A DNA stretch of 64,000 nucleotides from Valencia hispanica (GCA_963556495.2 OY747709.1:56332930-56396929), one strand, 5' to 3'. Counted from the stretch's first letter, positions 23,306-48,860 are shown. The notes: generated by a model from the sequence alone, not told the origin. Numbers and translations are program-made.

Positions 23306-24780
23306 CAATTTTATATATTACTACACAGTAAAACTAATAAAATAATAAGTGAATGAAAAAAGTAATAATTACATTGGGGCGGGGAAGTAGGGCATGAACA
23401 TGTTCCTATAAACCAAAGGGCCCCAGCAGTAATAGTTTAGGAACCACTGCTTTAAAGAAACAAACTCCTCGTGCTCTTTCATATGATGCTAACCTAAACG
23501 CTTTGTAAGATTGCTGGTGTTAAATTTAGCAGCATTTTTACCGCCTCTGGAAACTTCAGCCCTGCATATTAGGGGTAGGATTAACATTCTAGCTACGGGA
23601 AACAACCATCACACAAGATTCTGTCGGGTCGGGCTGGACAGAACATTTCATGGAACTAGATCGTGTTGAGACAGAAGTACTTGGTGATGCAATACCTCAT
23701 TTTTTATTTATATATTGTATCGGCCCAACTCTACTCCTGACCACAGGTCCAACATTTCCAGGTTCTGACCTTTGATCCACTTTGTTTTTATGGTGATCCA
23801 CAGATCATCTCCAAATGGTCTTGAATTGTTTTGAAGGAGTTGCTCCTGGAGGACGTTTTGATCCAAGTCTTCACTTCCTTGGAGCTGAAGTAACCCCACA
23901 CCTGGATTGGACCAGGATCCTTCTCTGGTGGCACCACCAGGACTTCTGGTAGCTCTCAGCTCGTCTGCTCCAGATGTCCCAAACAACCTGAAGCTGCATT
24001 CATCGGAGAACCTTTGCACAAGTCTGGAAAACAGTCGTGGTTCCTGCTTAGAACATCAGTCTGTTCTAGATGTTCTCTCTAACACCAGGTGGGGATCCAC
24101 CTCACCGCCTGCTGCCTTTACTGTGTTTCCAGATCAGAAAACAGACGTAAACACATGCAGAAATGTCTCATGTCGTTCAAGTGTGCATCAATTTTTACAT
24201 ATTTCACTTAAATGAATGACCAGAATCACAGATTTTCTCTCACAAGCTGTTGAACGATTCAATGTTTAGATCCGTCATTCTAATGAAATCAGACGTTGGT
24301 AGAGTAGCCAAAAAAAGAGGAGCAGTACTCCTTGAGTACCGAGTAACTATTAAATCTTAACATTAGATGTAATATTTTAAACATGATGTCATCAAGCGGA
24401 CAAAATTATTGCTATGTGCAAACTGGTATTCTAAAGACTAAATTAATACAGATAACGTATTTACAAATAACAAATTCTAGCATGAGAAACATGCAATTAA
24501 ACATTTTTTCCTGATAGAAACGTAGGAAACTAATACCTACAGTAAGTATTGTACATATACTGTATGTTAGAACAGGGTAACGGGCTTACATTGACGATGT
24601 ATCATGTTTACTGTATATTCACTATCTCCAAATGGCACAAAAGGCTCAGCAGATAAGAAATATTATGTGCAAAAACATAAACTGTAGGTGTGTCTGTGTC
24701 TCATGCATTCTGATTAAAATATGTTTGTTCTTCATTCATTGAAGGTACATCCAGACATTTTAATCAAGTAGAGATAGTTC
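23306..24780 (-). mobile_element. Intergenic stretch with a Tc1/mariner-like transposase remnant
   Basis: The minus-strand frame 24019-23708 begins with a stretch resembling the first catalytic block of Tc1/IS630-type DDE transposases (FSDECSFRLFGTSG). It continues to a KTKWIKGQNLEMLDLW stretch that could match the region before SPDLNPIE. No intact DDE triad is seen, so this is a dead fragment of about 0.5 kb (roughly 23,700-24,200). The rest of the interval is AT-rich sequence without a recognisable feature. Confidence 0.4.
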
Positions 24781-24784
24781 TTAG

Positions 24785-25030
24785 AGATAGTAACTAGTAA
24801 TATTACTAGAATAGTAATATTACTAGAATAGTAATATTACTATTCTAGTAATATTACTAGAATAGTAATATTACTAGAATATTACTAGAATAGTAATATT
24901 ACTAGAATAGTAATATTACTATTCTAGTAATATTACTAGAATAGTAATATTACTAGAATATTACTAGAATAGTAATATTACTAGAATAGTAATATTACTA
25001 GAATAGTAATATTACTAGAATAGTAATAGA
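24785..25030. repeat. AT-rich palindromic array ATAGTAATATTACTAGA
   Basis: Copies of ATAGTAATATTACTAGA alternate with the inverse TCTAGTAATATTACTAT, about 17 bp each, with some 12-bp partial units. Each unit is itself nearly palindromic around AATATT. It lies about 0.3 kb upstream of the presumed hdac6 first exon. Confidence 0.95.
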
Positions 25031-25238
25031 AAGTCCACTGTAATAAAACTACTCATACATTATTTTCCATAAAGTAAATGTAACCTCTGAGTAAAAGATA
25101 ATAAATGAGATCCCTTCTGGTGGCGTAACAAAGAAACATTTCCTCCAATGGAGAAAATGGACATCCATTCATTTTATTAGTATTCAGTATAAAAACAGAC
25201 GTGATGGTGATCTGGGCCGGGACCGCCATGCCCGGACC

Positions 25239-25308
25239 AAGATGGCGGCTGTGCAGCTGATGCCGTGTACAAGTCAAGACGACCCCTGCTGCTTGTCATT
25301 TGACGTCA
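25239..25308 (+). promoter_or_regulatory. hdac6: Candidate hdac6 promoter: YY1 and CRE motifs
   Basis: A perfect YY1-type motif AAGATGGCGGC (25239-25249) and a perfect palindromic cAMP-response element TGACGTCA (25301-25308) lie just upstream of the presumed first non-coding exon. That exon ends at 25452 at a GTAAAC donor. The flank is CpG-containing and has no TATA box. No transcript evidence is available here. Confidence 0.5.
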
Positions 25309-26086
25309 TCTGAGCGCGCCAGTTGCTATGTTCAGTTCGCGCTCAAACAAATAAAACAAACCGAACCGAACCAGCAAAAACCGAGGAGGAAGTTCGGCGC
25401 AGGTTCGGATGTTTTCAGGACCCGGAAACCTGCCGGAAGTCTGCAGGAGCAGGTAAACAGGTTAGTTCCGGTTCTGGTTCGGTTGGTGTTGGACCTGTTA
25501 GCATTAGGAATAATCTCTAAGGTGAGAGCGACTGACATGTTCCGATGGGTTCTGGTCCGAACCGGAGTCAGAACCCACAGAATGTTCGGTTCCGTCGGGT
25601 TCTCTGGCTGGTTCCAGAACATTCCGAGTCTAAAATATTTCTCACATCTGGACTGGTGGTTCTAAACAAGTTCTGGTTCTGCTCAGTGAAGCAGTAACAG
25701 AATCTTTGAACTTCATCCTCTGACCGAGTTAATATGTAACAGAGGCGGTTCTGGTTCCGGACCTGTTCAGTAACAAGATAACTGTTACTGTTTGATCTGG
25801 AGGCGGTCCGGTTCTGATCCTCTGAGCAGAGATCAAAGGTCCTCACATCTGGTTCTGGTTCTGATTCTCCCCCAGCATGGAGGTCCATGTCCCTCTAAGG
25901 TTCTGACTCTGACATGAAGATGAAACCAGCAGCTGTGATGGTTCTGATCCATTCAGGCTCAAATCGGTTCCAGTTCTCCACCAACAGAAGCAGCCGGACC
26001 CAGACCCGGCTTCAGAACCAGAACCAGAGCTGCTCACGTTCCTCTGTGGTTCTGTTCTGCTGCAGGTGGGTCTGATCGGGTCAGTT

Positions 26087-39941
<13,855 letters not shown>

Positions 39942-40110
39942 GGGGGCGGAGCCACTGCTGGTCACCATGGAGACAGCACCACAACGGTTTAGGTTCTAGT
40001 TTTCCTGCAGATCAACCGGAGGTCGTTGGTTCAATTCCCTGATCTTAATGTGCTTTTATTTTGAAAACCTGTAAATATTCTGATTTCCTGTAATAAATAA
40101 GTTCCACTCC
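39942..40110 (+). other. hdac6: hdac6 3' UTR and poly(A) signal
   Basis: TGA at 39939-39941; AATAAA at 40092-40097. The UTR contains a box-B-like word (GGTTCAATTCC, about 40,027) that may be a SINE scrap. Confidence 0.7.
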
Positions 40111-41378
40111 TGATCAGAACCGACCCATCGGGGTTCAGTGTTTAAAAAATAACAGAAATATTTTGTTTTTAAATGTTTTATTGACAATTAAAAATAAAAA
40201 AAAGTCTTTCTGCTGAATCAAGTTGAAGTTTTGGTTCTTTTGGGCTCGATGACGAACGGACTCGCCCAGAGTTCTGGTCCAGAACCGCTGATGTGTTCAG
40301 GACTGGTCGGTCCAGGGATGGGACATCATCACCGTGGCAACCGCTGCAGGTCCAGGTGTTGGCCTAAAGCCAGGCTGGGTTGGACCGGTCCGGTCCTGGG
40401 TCGGTTCTGGAGACCTGCAGGCAGAACCGGGTGGTCACCGCTATAATCTGGAGAACTGCTGATGTCTGAGCCGGATCAGAACCAGGGTCATCCTCTCTGT
40501 TCTGGTGGTAAGTGTCTGAAGGTTCAGGTTCTCCAGCAGCGGTTCTGATGTGGAGAACTGGTCCCAGTCTGGACTCCATCGCCGGTTCATGGTTCTGATG
40601 GTTCTGATGGTCCGTTCCTCTCTGATCATCACTGATTCACAGCTTCAGCTCAAAGGGGGCAGATTATCTTCTGTTACCATGGTGATAAACCCAGACCCTG
40701 TTTCCATGGTGACAGACTCTGAGTTAGACCGGACATCATCCGGGGACCTCCCCCTCCTCTTCATCATCATCATCATCATCCTCCTCCTGCAGATACACGC
40801 AGCAGGTCTGTTCTTCTGTTTGTTTGTTTAAAACGTGAACGCGCATCGGCTCGTGCATGTGTCGGTAAATCACAGACGATGATGATGTGACGTCGGAGCG
40901 TCGGCGCTTTGATGTTTTTGCGTGATTTGCAGCCGCTCGGTGTGATGCTGCAGCTCTGCTACGTCACGCTGTTTACTGCGGCACCTTTGATTTTCGTTCG
41001 TCTTTGATGTTGCGGCTCTTATCTCGGCTGCTGATTGGCTGCAGGCTCAGATCACAGGTTGGTTATTGATGGATGGATTGAATAATGATGTTCTCTCATT
41101 GGCTCTTTAACGTGAAGCTCTAGAGCCAATCATGAAGCAGAATAATTAGTAATGACAGTGACGTCATTAGAAGCGGTTCCGACGGAAGATCTTAATTAGA
41201 ACATTTGGACCCGGACCGAGTTGACCCGGTACCTGCTCCTCGGCTCTACATGCTTATGGTTCCTATCAGGAACGTGGTCCAATCTCTCCGCTGGTTCCAC
41301 CCTGGTCCTCCAGAACCGTGAAACCTGTAGCCCCGCCCTCACCTGCTCAGCCTGTCTGTCTGTCTGTCTGTCTGTCAG
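40111..41378. other. hdac6-lhfpl intergenic interval
   Basis: No gene is seen. It is unusually rich in GGTTCTG/CAGAACC words (40,230-40,640). A CpG-rich patch with a CRE-like TGACGTCG lies near 40,889. Together with the AG acceptor at 41377-41378 this suggests that a promoter and a 5' UTR exon of the LHFPL gene lie in 40,800-41,300, but the exon edges cannot be fixed from sequence. Confidence 0.4.
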
Positions 41379-41380
41379 AC

Positions 41381-44300
41381 ATGTCGGCGTCGCCGGACCT
41401 CGCCGACCTGTCCCGTCTCTACCAGACGGAGTTCGTCCGAAGCGCCCGGGCGGTGGGCGTCCTGTGGGCCGTCTGCACGCTCTGCTTCGCCATCATCCAG
41501 GTGGTGATCCTGGTTCAGCCGTCCTGGATCGGAACCACAGACACCAGGACGCACCAGGCGGGACCTCCGCTGCCCAGCGGCACCATGGGACTGTTTGAGG
41601 TAAGGAAGGCCGACCAATCACAGCTCATTAATTAACTTGCTTTTACTTTTAGATAAATAAAATAATATTCACGGAATTATTTCACGAAAGAAAAGCTGTT
41701 ATAACGGACAAACATGAGCCAATCAGATGGCAGCATTTCTTCATCCAGCCGTGGTGAGAAAGACTTTCTGCAGAAGGAGGATTTAGTGACTCTGAACGTT
41801 GGTGGTTGGTCTGCTGGGATTAGAACTCGCAACCAGAGAATCTGCAGAGAGCAGCAGCTGTGTGGAGGTCAGAGGTCAGAGGAGAACGGGCCTACTGGTT
41901 CCAGATAGATGATAGAAAGGCAGCAGAAGGTCCAATAAGCGCTGGTTCCTACCAAGGTCTGCAGCACCATCTCTGACGGTAGAACCTCTAGAACCTGGGA
42001 TCAGATCCAGGCTGGTGGAGGCAGTATCATGCTGTGGGGAACCACCACTGCCTACCTGATTTCTGTAGCTGACCACCTCCTGATGGTTCCTCCCAGCAGG
42101 ACCGTGCTCCATGTCTCCAGGATCAGAACCTCTCAGACTGGTTCTGGAACAGCGAGTTCTCTGGACTCTGATGGTTCCAGTCTAGCAGAACCTTTTCTGG
42201 ATGAGGTGGAACATGAGGTTCTCATCGTGGGTGTTCAGCTGATGAACCTGCAGAAACTGAGATGCTGTCTGTCAATATGGACCAGAACCTCAGAGGAATG
42301 GTTCTGACACCTGGTTGGATCTATCCTACAATGAGCTGAGGCGGTTCTGAAGGAAAAAGGAGGTCCAACCCGGTTCTAGCAAGGTGTACTTAATAAAGTG
42401 GCCGTAGATTGTACATTGACCTTTTTTTGTCGGTATGAAATGTTTTCATCAGGACCAGAACTTGAACAGAACCGTCCCTGTGTGTCCCACATGTGTCCAG
42501 GTGTGCGTGGAGTCGGACTGGCCGGTTCCGGACTGTCGCGGAGGTTTGTCCAGCCTGTCTCCGCTGCCGTCCTTCCAGTCCGTGGCGGTGTTGGTGGGCG
42601 TGTCTCTATGGGCGGTGTGGACCAGCGTCCTGTGTCTCTGTCTCTTCCGGTTCTGCAGCGCCGCCACCGTCTACAAGATCTGCGCCTGGCTGCAGCTGAC
42701 AGCCGGTAAGTCACAGGTTCTGCTGGTGCCGCTTGGAGAGGAACCAGAACCCAGGAGAGCAGAGAATTCAACAGAACGTACAGGTGGAACTGGAAAAATA
42801 AGAATATCCTGCAAAACTTCATTTCTCTCAGTAATTCAACTTAAAAGGTGAAACTAACATATGAGATAGACTCATTACATGCAAATTGAGATATTTCAAT
42901 TCTTTATTTATTATCCTTTTGAAGATTATGACTTATAGCTTATAAAAAGCCCAAATTCAAAATCTGAGAATTAGAATATTGTGAAAAGGTTCAATATTTT
43001 AGGCTCAAAGTGTCAAACTATAATCGGCTAATGAATCCAAATCGGCTCCAAATGGTTCCTGAACCCTTAAATGGTCATCTGACCTGACCGCTGTGCAGAA
43101 AACCATCAAATAATATTCACATTTCTGGAATTTCACCTATTTATTAGAAGTTCTGCATGGTGCTGACCCACATCCTGACAATCAGAACATCCTGTGTTTG
43201 TTGTGGGACTGAAGAACCGTGTTTTCAGAACCCTGATGTAAGAACCTGATTACTTTCAGATGCTGGATAAGAACCAGAACAGCAGATTTATTAGAACCTA
43301 GGTTTATAAAAATTATAATGGTTTGCATTTATATAGGACTTTTTGGGGCACTTTACAACTCCATTATTCATTCACACGCTGGTGGAAGCAAGCTACTATT
43401 GCCCTGGTGCCAATTGCCCCTCTGGCCAACACCAGTAAGTTAGAGAGCTGAAGTGTCTCGCAAAAGTGCATGTAGCGGGTCTTCTCCCAGCCTGTAGGGG
43501 GCAGCGTTTCGCTGTAGTTCTTCTCCCAGCCTGTAGAGGCAGCGTGTCGCTGTAGTTTCTCTCCCAGCCTGTAGAGGCAGCGTGTCGCTGTAGTTTCTCT
43601 CCCAGCCTGTAGAGGCAGCGTGTCGCTGTAGTTTCTCTCCCAGCCTGTAGGGGGCAGCATTTCGCTGTAGTTCTTCTCCCAGCCTGTAGAGGCAGCGTTT
43701 CGCTGTAGTTCTTCTCCCAGCCTGTAGAGGCAGCGTTTCGCTGTAGTTCTTCTCCCAGCCTGTAGAGGCAGCATTTCGCTGTAGTTCTTCTCCCAGCCTG
43801 TAGAGGCAGCGTGTCGCTGTAGTTTCTCTCCCAGCCTGTAGGGGGCAGCATTTCGCTGTAGTTCTTCTCCCAGCCTGTAGAGGCAGCGTGTCGCTGTAGT
43901 TCTTCTCCCAGCCTGTAGGGGGCAGCGTTTCGCTGTAGTTCTTCTCCCAGCCTGTAGAGGCAGCGTGTCGCTGTAGTTCTTCTCCCAGCCTGTAGGGGGC
44001 AGCGTTTCGCTGTAGTTCTTCTCCCAGCCTGTAGAGGCAGCGTGTCGCTGTACTTTCTCTCCCAGCCTGTAGAGGCAGCGTGTCGCTGTAGTTTCTCTCC
44101 CAGCCTGTAGGGGGCAGCATTTCGCTGTAGTTCTTCTCCCAGCCTGTAGAGGCAGCGTGTCGCTGTAGTTCTTCTCCCAGCCTGTAGAGGCAGTGTGTCG
44201 CTGTACTTTCTCTCCCAGCCTGTAGAGGCAGCGTGTCGCTGTAGTTTCTCTCCCAGCCTGTAGGGGGCAGCATTTCGCTGTAGTTCTTCTCCCAGCCTGT

Positions 44301-47300
44301 AGAGGCAGTGTGTCGCTGTAGTTCCTCTCCCAGCCTGTAGAGGCAGTGTGTCGCTGTAGTTTCTCTCCCAGCCTTTAGAGGCAGCGTGTCGCTGTAGTTC
44401 TTCTCCCAGCCTGTAGGGGGCAGCATTTCGCTGTAGTTCTTCTCCCAGCCTGTAGAGGCAGTGTGTCGCTGTAGTTCCTCTCCCAGCCTGTAGGGGGCAG
44501 CGTTTCGCTGTAGTTCTTCTCCCAGCCTGTAGAGGCAGCATTTCACTGTAGTTCCTCTCCCAGCCTGTAGGGGGCAGCGTTTCGCTGTAGTTCTTCTCCC
44601 AGCCTGTAGAGGCAGCGTGTCGCTGTAGTTCTTCTCCCAGCCTGTAGAGGCAGCGTGTCGCTGTAGTTTCTCTCCCAGCCTGTAGAGGCAGCGTGTCGCT
44701 GTAGTTCTTCTCCCAGCCTGTAGAGGCAGCGTGTCGCTGTAGTTTCTCTCCCAGCCTGTAGGGGGCAGCATTTCGCTGTAGTTCTTCTCCCAGCCTGTAG
44801 AGGCAGTGTGTCGCTGTAGTTCCTCTCCCAGCCTGTAGGGGGCAGCGTTTCGCTGTAGTTCTTCTCCCAGCCTGTAGAGGCAGCATTTCACTGTAGTTCC
44901 TCTCCCAGCCTGTAGGGGGCAGCGTTTCGCTGTAGTTCTTCTCCCAGCCTGTAGAGGCAGCGTGTCGCTGTAGTTCTTCTCCCAGCCTGTAGAGGCAGCG
45001 TGTCGCTGTAGTTTCTCTCCCAGCCTGTAGAGGCAGCGTGTCGCTGTAGTTCTTCTCCCAGCCTGTAGAGGCAGCGTGTCGCTGTAGTTTCTCTCCCAGC
45101 CTGTAGAGGCAGCATTTCGCTGTAGTTCTTCTCCCAGCCTGTAGAGGCAGCGTTTCGCTGTAGTTCTTCTCCCAGCCTGTAGAGGCAGCGTGTCGCTGTA
45201 GTTTCTCTCCCAGCCTGTAGAGGCAGCATTTCGCTGTAGTTCTTCTCCCAGCCTGTAGAGGCAGCGTTTCGCTGTAGTTCTTCTCCCAGCCGTAGAGGCA
45301 GCGTGTCGCTGTAGTTCTTCTCCCAGCCTGTAGAGGCAGTGTGTCGCTGTAGTTCTTCTCCCAGCCTGTAGGGGGCAGCGTTTCGCTGTAGTTCTTCTCC
45401 CAGCCTGTAGAGGCAGCATTTCGCTGTAGTTCTTCTCCCAGCCTGTAGAGGCAGCATTTCGCTGTAGTTCTTCTCCCAGCCTGTAGAGGCAGCGTTTCGC
45501 TGTAGTTCTTCTCCCAGCCTGTAGAGGCAGCGTGTCGCTGTAGTTCTTCTCCCAGCCTGTAGAGGCAGTGTGTCGCTGTAGTTCTTCTCCCAGCCTGTAG
45601 GGGGCAGCGTTTCGCTGTAGTTCTTCTCCCAGCCTGTAGAGGCAGCGTGTCGCTGTAGTTTCTCTCCCAGCCTGTAGGGGGCAGCATTTCGCTGTAGTTC
45701 TTCTCCCAGCCTGTAGAGGCAGCGTGTCGCTGTAGTTCTTCTCCCAGCCTGTAGAGGTAGTGTGTCGCTGTACTTTCTCTCCCAGCCTGTAGAGGCAGCG
45801 TGTCGCTGTAGTTTCTCTCCCAGCCTGTAGGGGGCAGCATTTCGCTGTAGTTCTTCTCCCAGCCTGTAGAGGCAGTGTGTCGCTGTAGTTCCTCTCCCAG
45901 CCTGTAGAGGCAGTGTGTCGCTGTAGTTTCTCTCCCAGCCTTTAGAGGCAGCGTGTCGCTGTAGTTCTTCTCCCAGCCTGTAGGGGGCAGCATTTCGCTG
46001 TAGTTCTTCTCCCAGCCTGTAGAGGCAGTGTGTCGCTGTAGTTCCTCTCCCAGCCTGTAGGGGGCAGCGTTTCGCTGTAGTTCTTCTCCCAGCCTGTAGA
46101 GGCAGCGTGTCGCTGTAGTTCTTCTCCCAGCCTGTAGAGGCAGCGTGTCGCTGTAGTTTCTCTCCCAGCCTGTAGAGGCAGCGTGTCGCTGTAGTTCTTC
46201 TCCCAGCCTGTAGAGGCAGCGTGTCGCTGTAGTTTCTCTCCCAGCCTGTAGGGGGCAGCATTTCGCTGTAGTTCTTCTCCCAGCCTGTAGAGGCAGTGTG
46301 TCGCTGTAGTTCCTCTCCCAGCCTGTAGGGGGCAGCGTTTCGCTGTAGTTCTTCTCCCAGCCTGTAGAGGCAGCATTTCACTGTAGTTCCTCTCCCAGCC
46401 TGTAGGGGGCAGCGTTTCGCTGTAGTTCTTCTCCCAGCCTGTAGAGGCAGCGTGTCGCTGTAGTTTCTCTCCCAGCCTGTAGAGGCAGCGTGTCGCTGTA
46501 GTTCTTCTCCCAGCCTGTAGAGGCAGCATTTCGCTGTAGTTCTTCTCCCAGCCTGTAGAGGCAGCGTTTCGCTGTAGTTCTTCTCCCAGCCGTAGAGGCA
46601 GCGTGTCGCTGTAGTTCTTCTCCCAGCCTGTAGAGGCAGCGTGTCGCTGTAGTTTCTCTCCCAGCCTGTAGAGGCAGCATTTCGCTGTAGTTCTTCTCCC
46701 AGCCTGTAGAGGCAGCATTTCACTGTAGTTCCTCTCCCAGCCTGTAGGGGGCAGCGTTTCGCTGTAGTTCTTCTCCCAGCCTGTAGAGGCAGCGTGTCGC
46801 TGTAGTTCTTCTCCCAGCCTGTAGAGGCAGCGTGTCGCTGTAGTTTCTCTCCCAGCCTGTAGAGGCAGCGTGTCGCTGTAGTTCTTCTCCCAGCCTGTAG
46901 AGGCAGCGTGTCGCTGTAGTTTCTCTCCCAGCCTGTAGAGGCAGCATTTCGCTGTAGTTCTTCTCCCAGCCTGTAGAGGCAGCGTTTCGCTGTAGTTCTT
47001 CTCCCAGCCGTAGAGGCAGCATGTCGCTGTAGTTCTTCTCCCAGCCTGTAGAGGCAGCGTGTCGCTGTAGTTTCTCTCCCAGCCTGTAGAGGCAGCATTT
47101 CGCTGTAGTTCTTCTCCCAGCCTGTAGAGGCAGCGTTTCGCTGTAGTTCTTCTCCCAGCCGTAGAGGCAGCATGTCGCTGTAGTTTCTCTCCCAGGCTGT
47201 AGAGGAAGCGTGTCGCTGTAGTTCTTCTCCCAGCCTGTAGAGGCAGCGTTTCGCTGTAGTTTCTCTGCAAGCCTGTAGAGGCAGCGTTTCGCTGTAGTTC

Positions 47301-47869
47301 CTCTCCCAGCCTGTAGAGGCAGTGTGTTGCTGATGTCTCCTGTCTCTCTTCAGGGTTCTCTCTCGCCTTGGCCTGTCTCCTGTTCCCAGACTCGTGGGAG
47401 AGTCCAGAGATGAGAGTTCTGTGCGGAGAATCGGTGAGAACGTTTTAATTTTCTCATTTATCAGTGAAACGTTGTGAACATTGTTCTTCATGCTGTTACC
47501 CGGTTACCATGATGATGCTCATGACGACCGTCACTAAGAGCTGCTCTGCAGCAGCAGTTTCTGGATAAACAGTGTCAGGTTCCAGGGATCTTAGGCTCCG
47601 CCCTCTTTCTGTGTGTTCCCCAGGTGGGCAGCTTCTCTCCAGGTAACTGCTCGGTCCACTGGGCCTACATCCTGGCCATGTTGGGAATACTGGACTACGC
47701 CATCTTGGCCACGCTGGCCTTCGTTTTGGCCAACAGGCAGGACGCCCTGCTGCCGCCGGACGCCGCGGACGGTGAGGATGATGATGGTTGACCTCTGAGG
47801 TAAACTTGTTGATGCTGAAGCTGTTTCTGTGTTTGTTCAGTGACCGCCGGCCTGCTGATGTCAGCTTGA
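41381..47869 (+). CDS. LHFPL tetraspan family protein (LHFPL3/4/5-like)
   Basis: Four-transmembrane protein of the LHFPL family; relatives act as auxiliary subunits (LHFPL4 with GABA-A receptors, LHFPL5 with the hair-cell mechanotransducer). Exons 41381-41599, 42501-42705, 47354-47433, 47624-47771, 47841-47869 join in phase to 226 residues. Helices: AVGVLWAVCTLCFAIIQVVI; SVAVLVGVSLWAVWTSVLCL; the third after the family motif ATVYKICAWLQL; the fourth WAYILAMLGILDYAILATLA. Other family marks are NYVRNSRA-like EFVRSARAVGVLW, FPDSWES, LCGES, NCSVHWAYILA and VLANRQD. An in-frame ATG 63 bp upstream sits in a TGTC repeat before a good acceptor at 41378, so ATG 41381 is preferred. Reading through the last donor (47772) instead ends at TGA 47789-47791 with GEDDDG. 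A further donor at about 47,879, an exon from about 47,952 and AATAAA at 48262-48267 fit a spliced 3' UTR. The paralogue is not resolved. Confidence 0.88.
41600..42500. other. LHFPL intron 1 with a DNA-transposon-like end
   Basis: No exon. The stretch up to about 42,410 reads like an old interspersed repeat and ends in GTGTACTTAATAAAGTGGCC, a terminus shared by many vertebrate DNA transposons. GGTTCTG words are frequent. Family not determined. Confidence 0.35.
42780..43440 (-). mobile_element. DNA-transposon remnant followed by a SINE 3' half
   Basis: About 42,780-43,200 resembles a widespread teleost DNA-transposon fragment (words such as TGAAACTAACATATGAGATA and AGATATTTCAATTCTTTATT), family undetermined. 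About 43,320-43,440 is, on the minus strand, the 3' body of the same SINE seen at 49,640-49,930 (shared GGTGTTGGCCAGAGGGG, CAGCGTGTGAATGAATAATGG-like and CTATATAAAT words). It directly abuts the minisatellite at 43,480. Confidence 0.5.
43480..47330. repeat. 38/39-bp minisatellite in LHFPL intron 2
   Basis: About 100 copies of a 38-39-bp unit made of CGCTGTAGTTCTTCTCCCAG, then CCTGTAGAGGCAGCG (38 bp) or CCTGTAGGGGGCAGCG (39 bp), then TGT or TTT. About two dozen units are the 39-bp GGGGG kind. The array fills the intron between exons 42501-42705 and 47354-47433 and ends 20-30 bp before the latter. The 859-867-codon minus-strand frames result from mixed 38/39-bp periods without stops and are not proteins. 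Confidence 0.97.
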
Positions 47870-48269
47870 CTCTCCAGGTGAGTCCGCTCTTCTTCTTCTT
47901 CTGCATCAGTTCATTCAGAGCTCCTGATGGTTCTCTGTCCTCCTCCTCAGGGATCGCCCCTCATCTTCATCTTCTCCAGACCTTCTCATGTTCCATCGTC
48001 TTCATCAACAGCTGGTTGGACTTGAAGCAGGTTCTCTGCAGGTCCAGTTGGTTCTGGGCCAGAACAGCAGCAGTCCTGACAGACTGACATGTCCAGGTGA
48101 TCTAGGAACCTTCTCTCCATCTTTGTTTGGTTCTTTTCTCCTGATCTCTCCATTCCGCTTTAACCTTTAGAACCAGAACCAGAACCAGAGTTAGTCTGAG
48201 CTTCGTCTAGTTTTGACTGTCCTTGATCACTAATAAAAGATAATTTATATTCCTGTTGATCAATAAAGC

Positions 48270-48860
48270 TTAATGTAGAGTGCTTCTCTGCGAGCGGTAG
48301 AAGATTCTGGGACTGGTGACTGAAAATTAATGAACGTCTTTTTTTGTTTATATTGTTAAAAACAATAAAACTTTGTGGTAAAACTGTTTTGTTTCTGTCT
48401 GAATTATTAAGACGTTCATAGATTTAATAAGGTCTCTTCTAGTGGTCGGTGATACTAAATGTATAATGTAGAAATGATATAAATTTAGCCAAAGGTAGAG
48501 ATTTTGACCATGGAGAGGCTAAGCCCCGCCCTTCTACTTCCTGTCCATGGGTCCCCTACTGCTAAAAAAATCAATGAGAGTCAATTAAGCGATAAAAGTT
48601 GTTTTTTAATCCCGTTAGAAATGTTCCATGGATTTAACAGGCACCAAAAGTTTTTTTAGGTCTTGTGTAAAAACACTTAGTGGACTACAACTGAAGAAGA
48701 AGAAGAAAGAGAAAAATGGCGGTGAGATTAGCCGGCTTTGCCTCCTTCCTCCAGGACGAAGGAAGGAGCATTAAAGGTGGAGAAAACCACCATAGATGTG
48801 GAAAGTGGAGCTATGCTGGTGGAGAAACAGTCGGTTGAGTGAGATTTAGGGTGTTTCTCA
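48270..48860. other. LHFPL 3' flank
   Basis: Downstream of AATAAA 48262-48267. AT-rich, with a second AATAAA near 48,365. The part 48,480-48,860 reads like an old non-coding repeat. No gene is seen. Confidence 0.4.

Noticed and set aside
17533..23345. 1,045- and 802-codon Phe/Leu/His/Arg frames and 700-codon Gly/Thr/Cys/Glu frames
   Set aside because: Periodic 12-bp satellite. Plus and minus frames are equally open, and the sequence varies by unit shuffling, not by codon-level constraint.
25300..25888. Open frames of 121, 96 and 106 codons around the hdac6 first exon
   Set aside because: They lie across the presumed 5' UTR exon and intron 1 and do not splice in frame to the HDAC6 N-terminus; ATG 26087 fits better.
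43396..47491. Frames of 865, 867 and 659 codons on the minus strand
   Set aside because: 38/39-bp minisatellite in the LHFPL intron. Frames drift with unit length, and the same peptide words appear in every phase.
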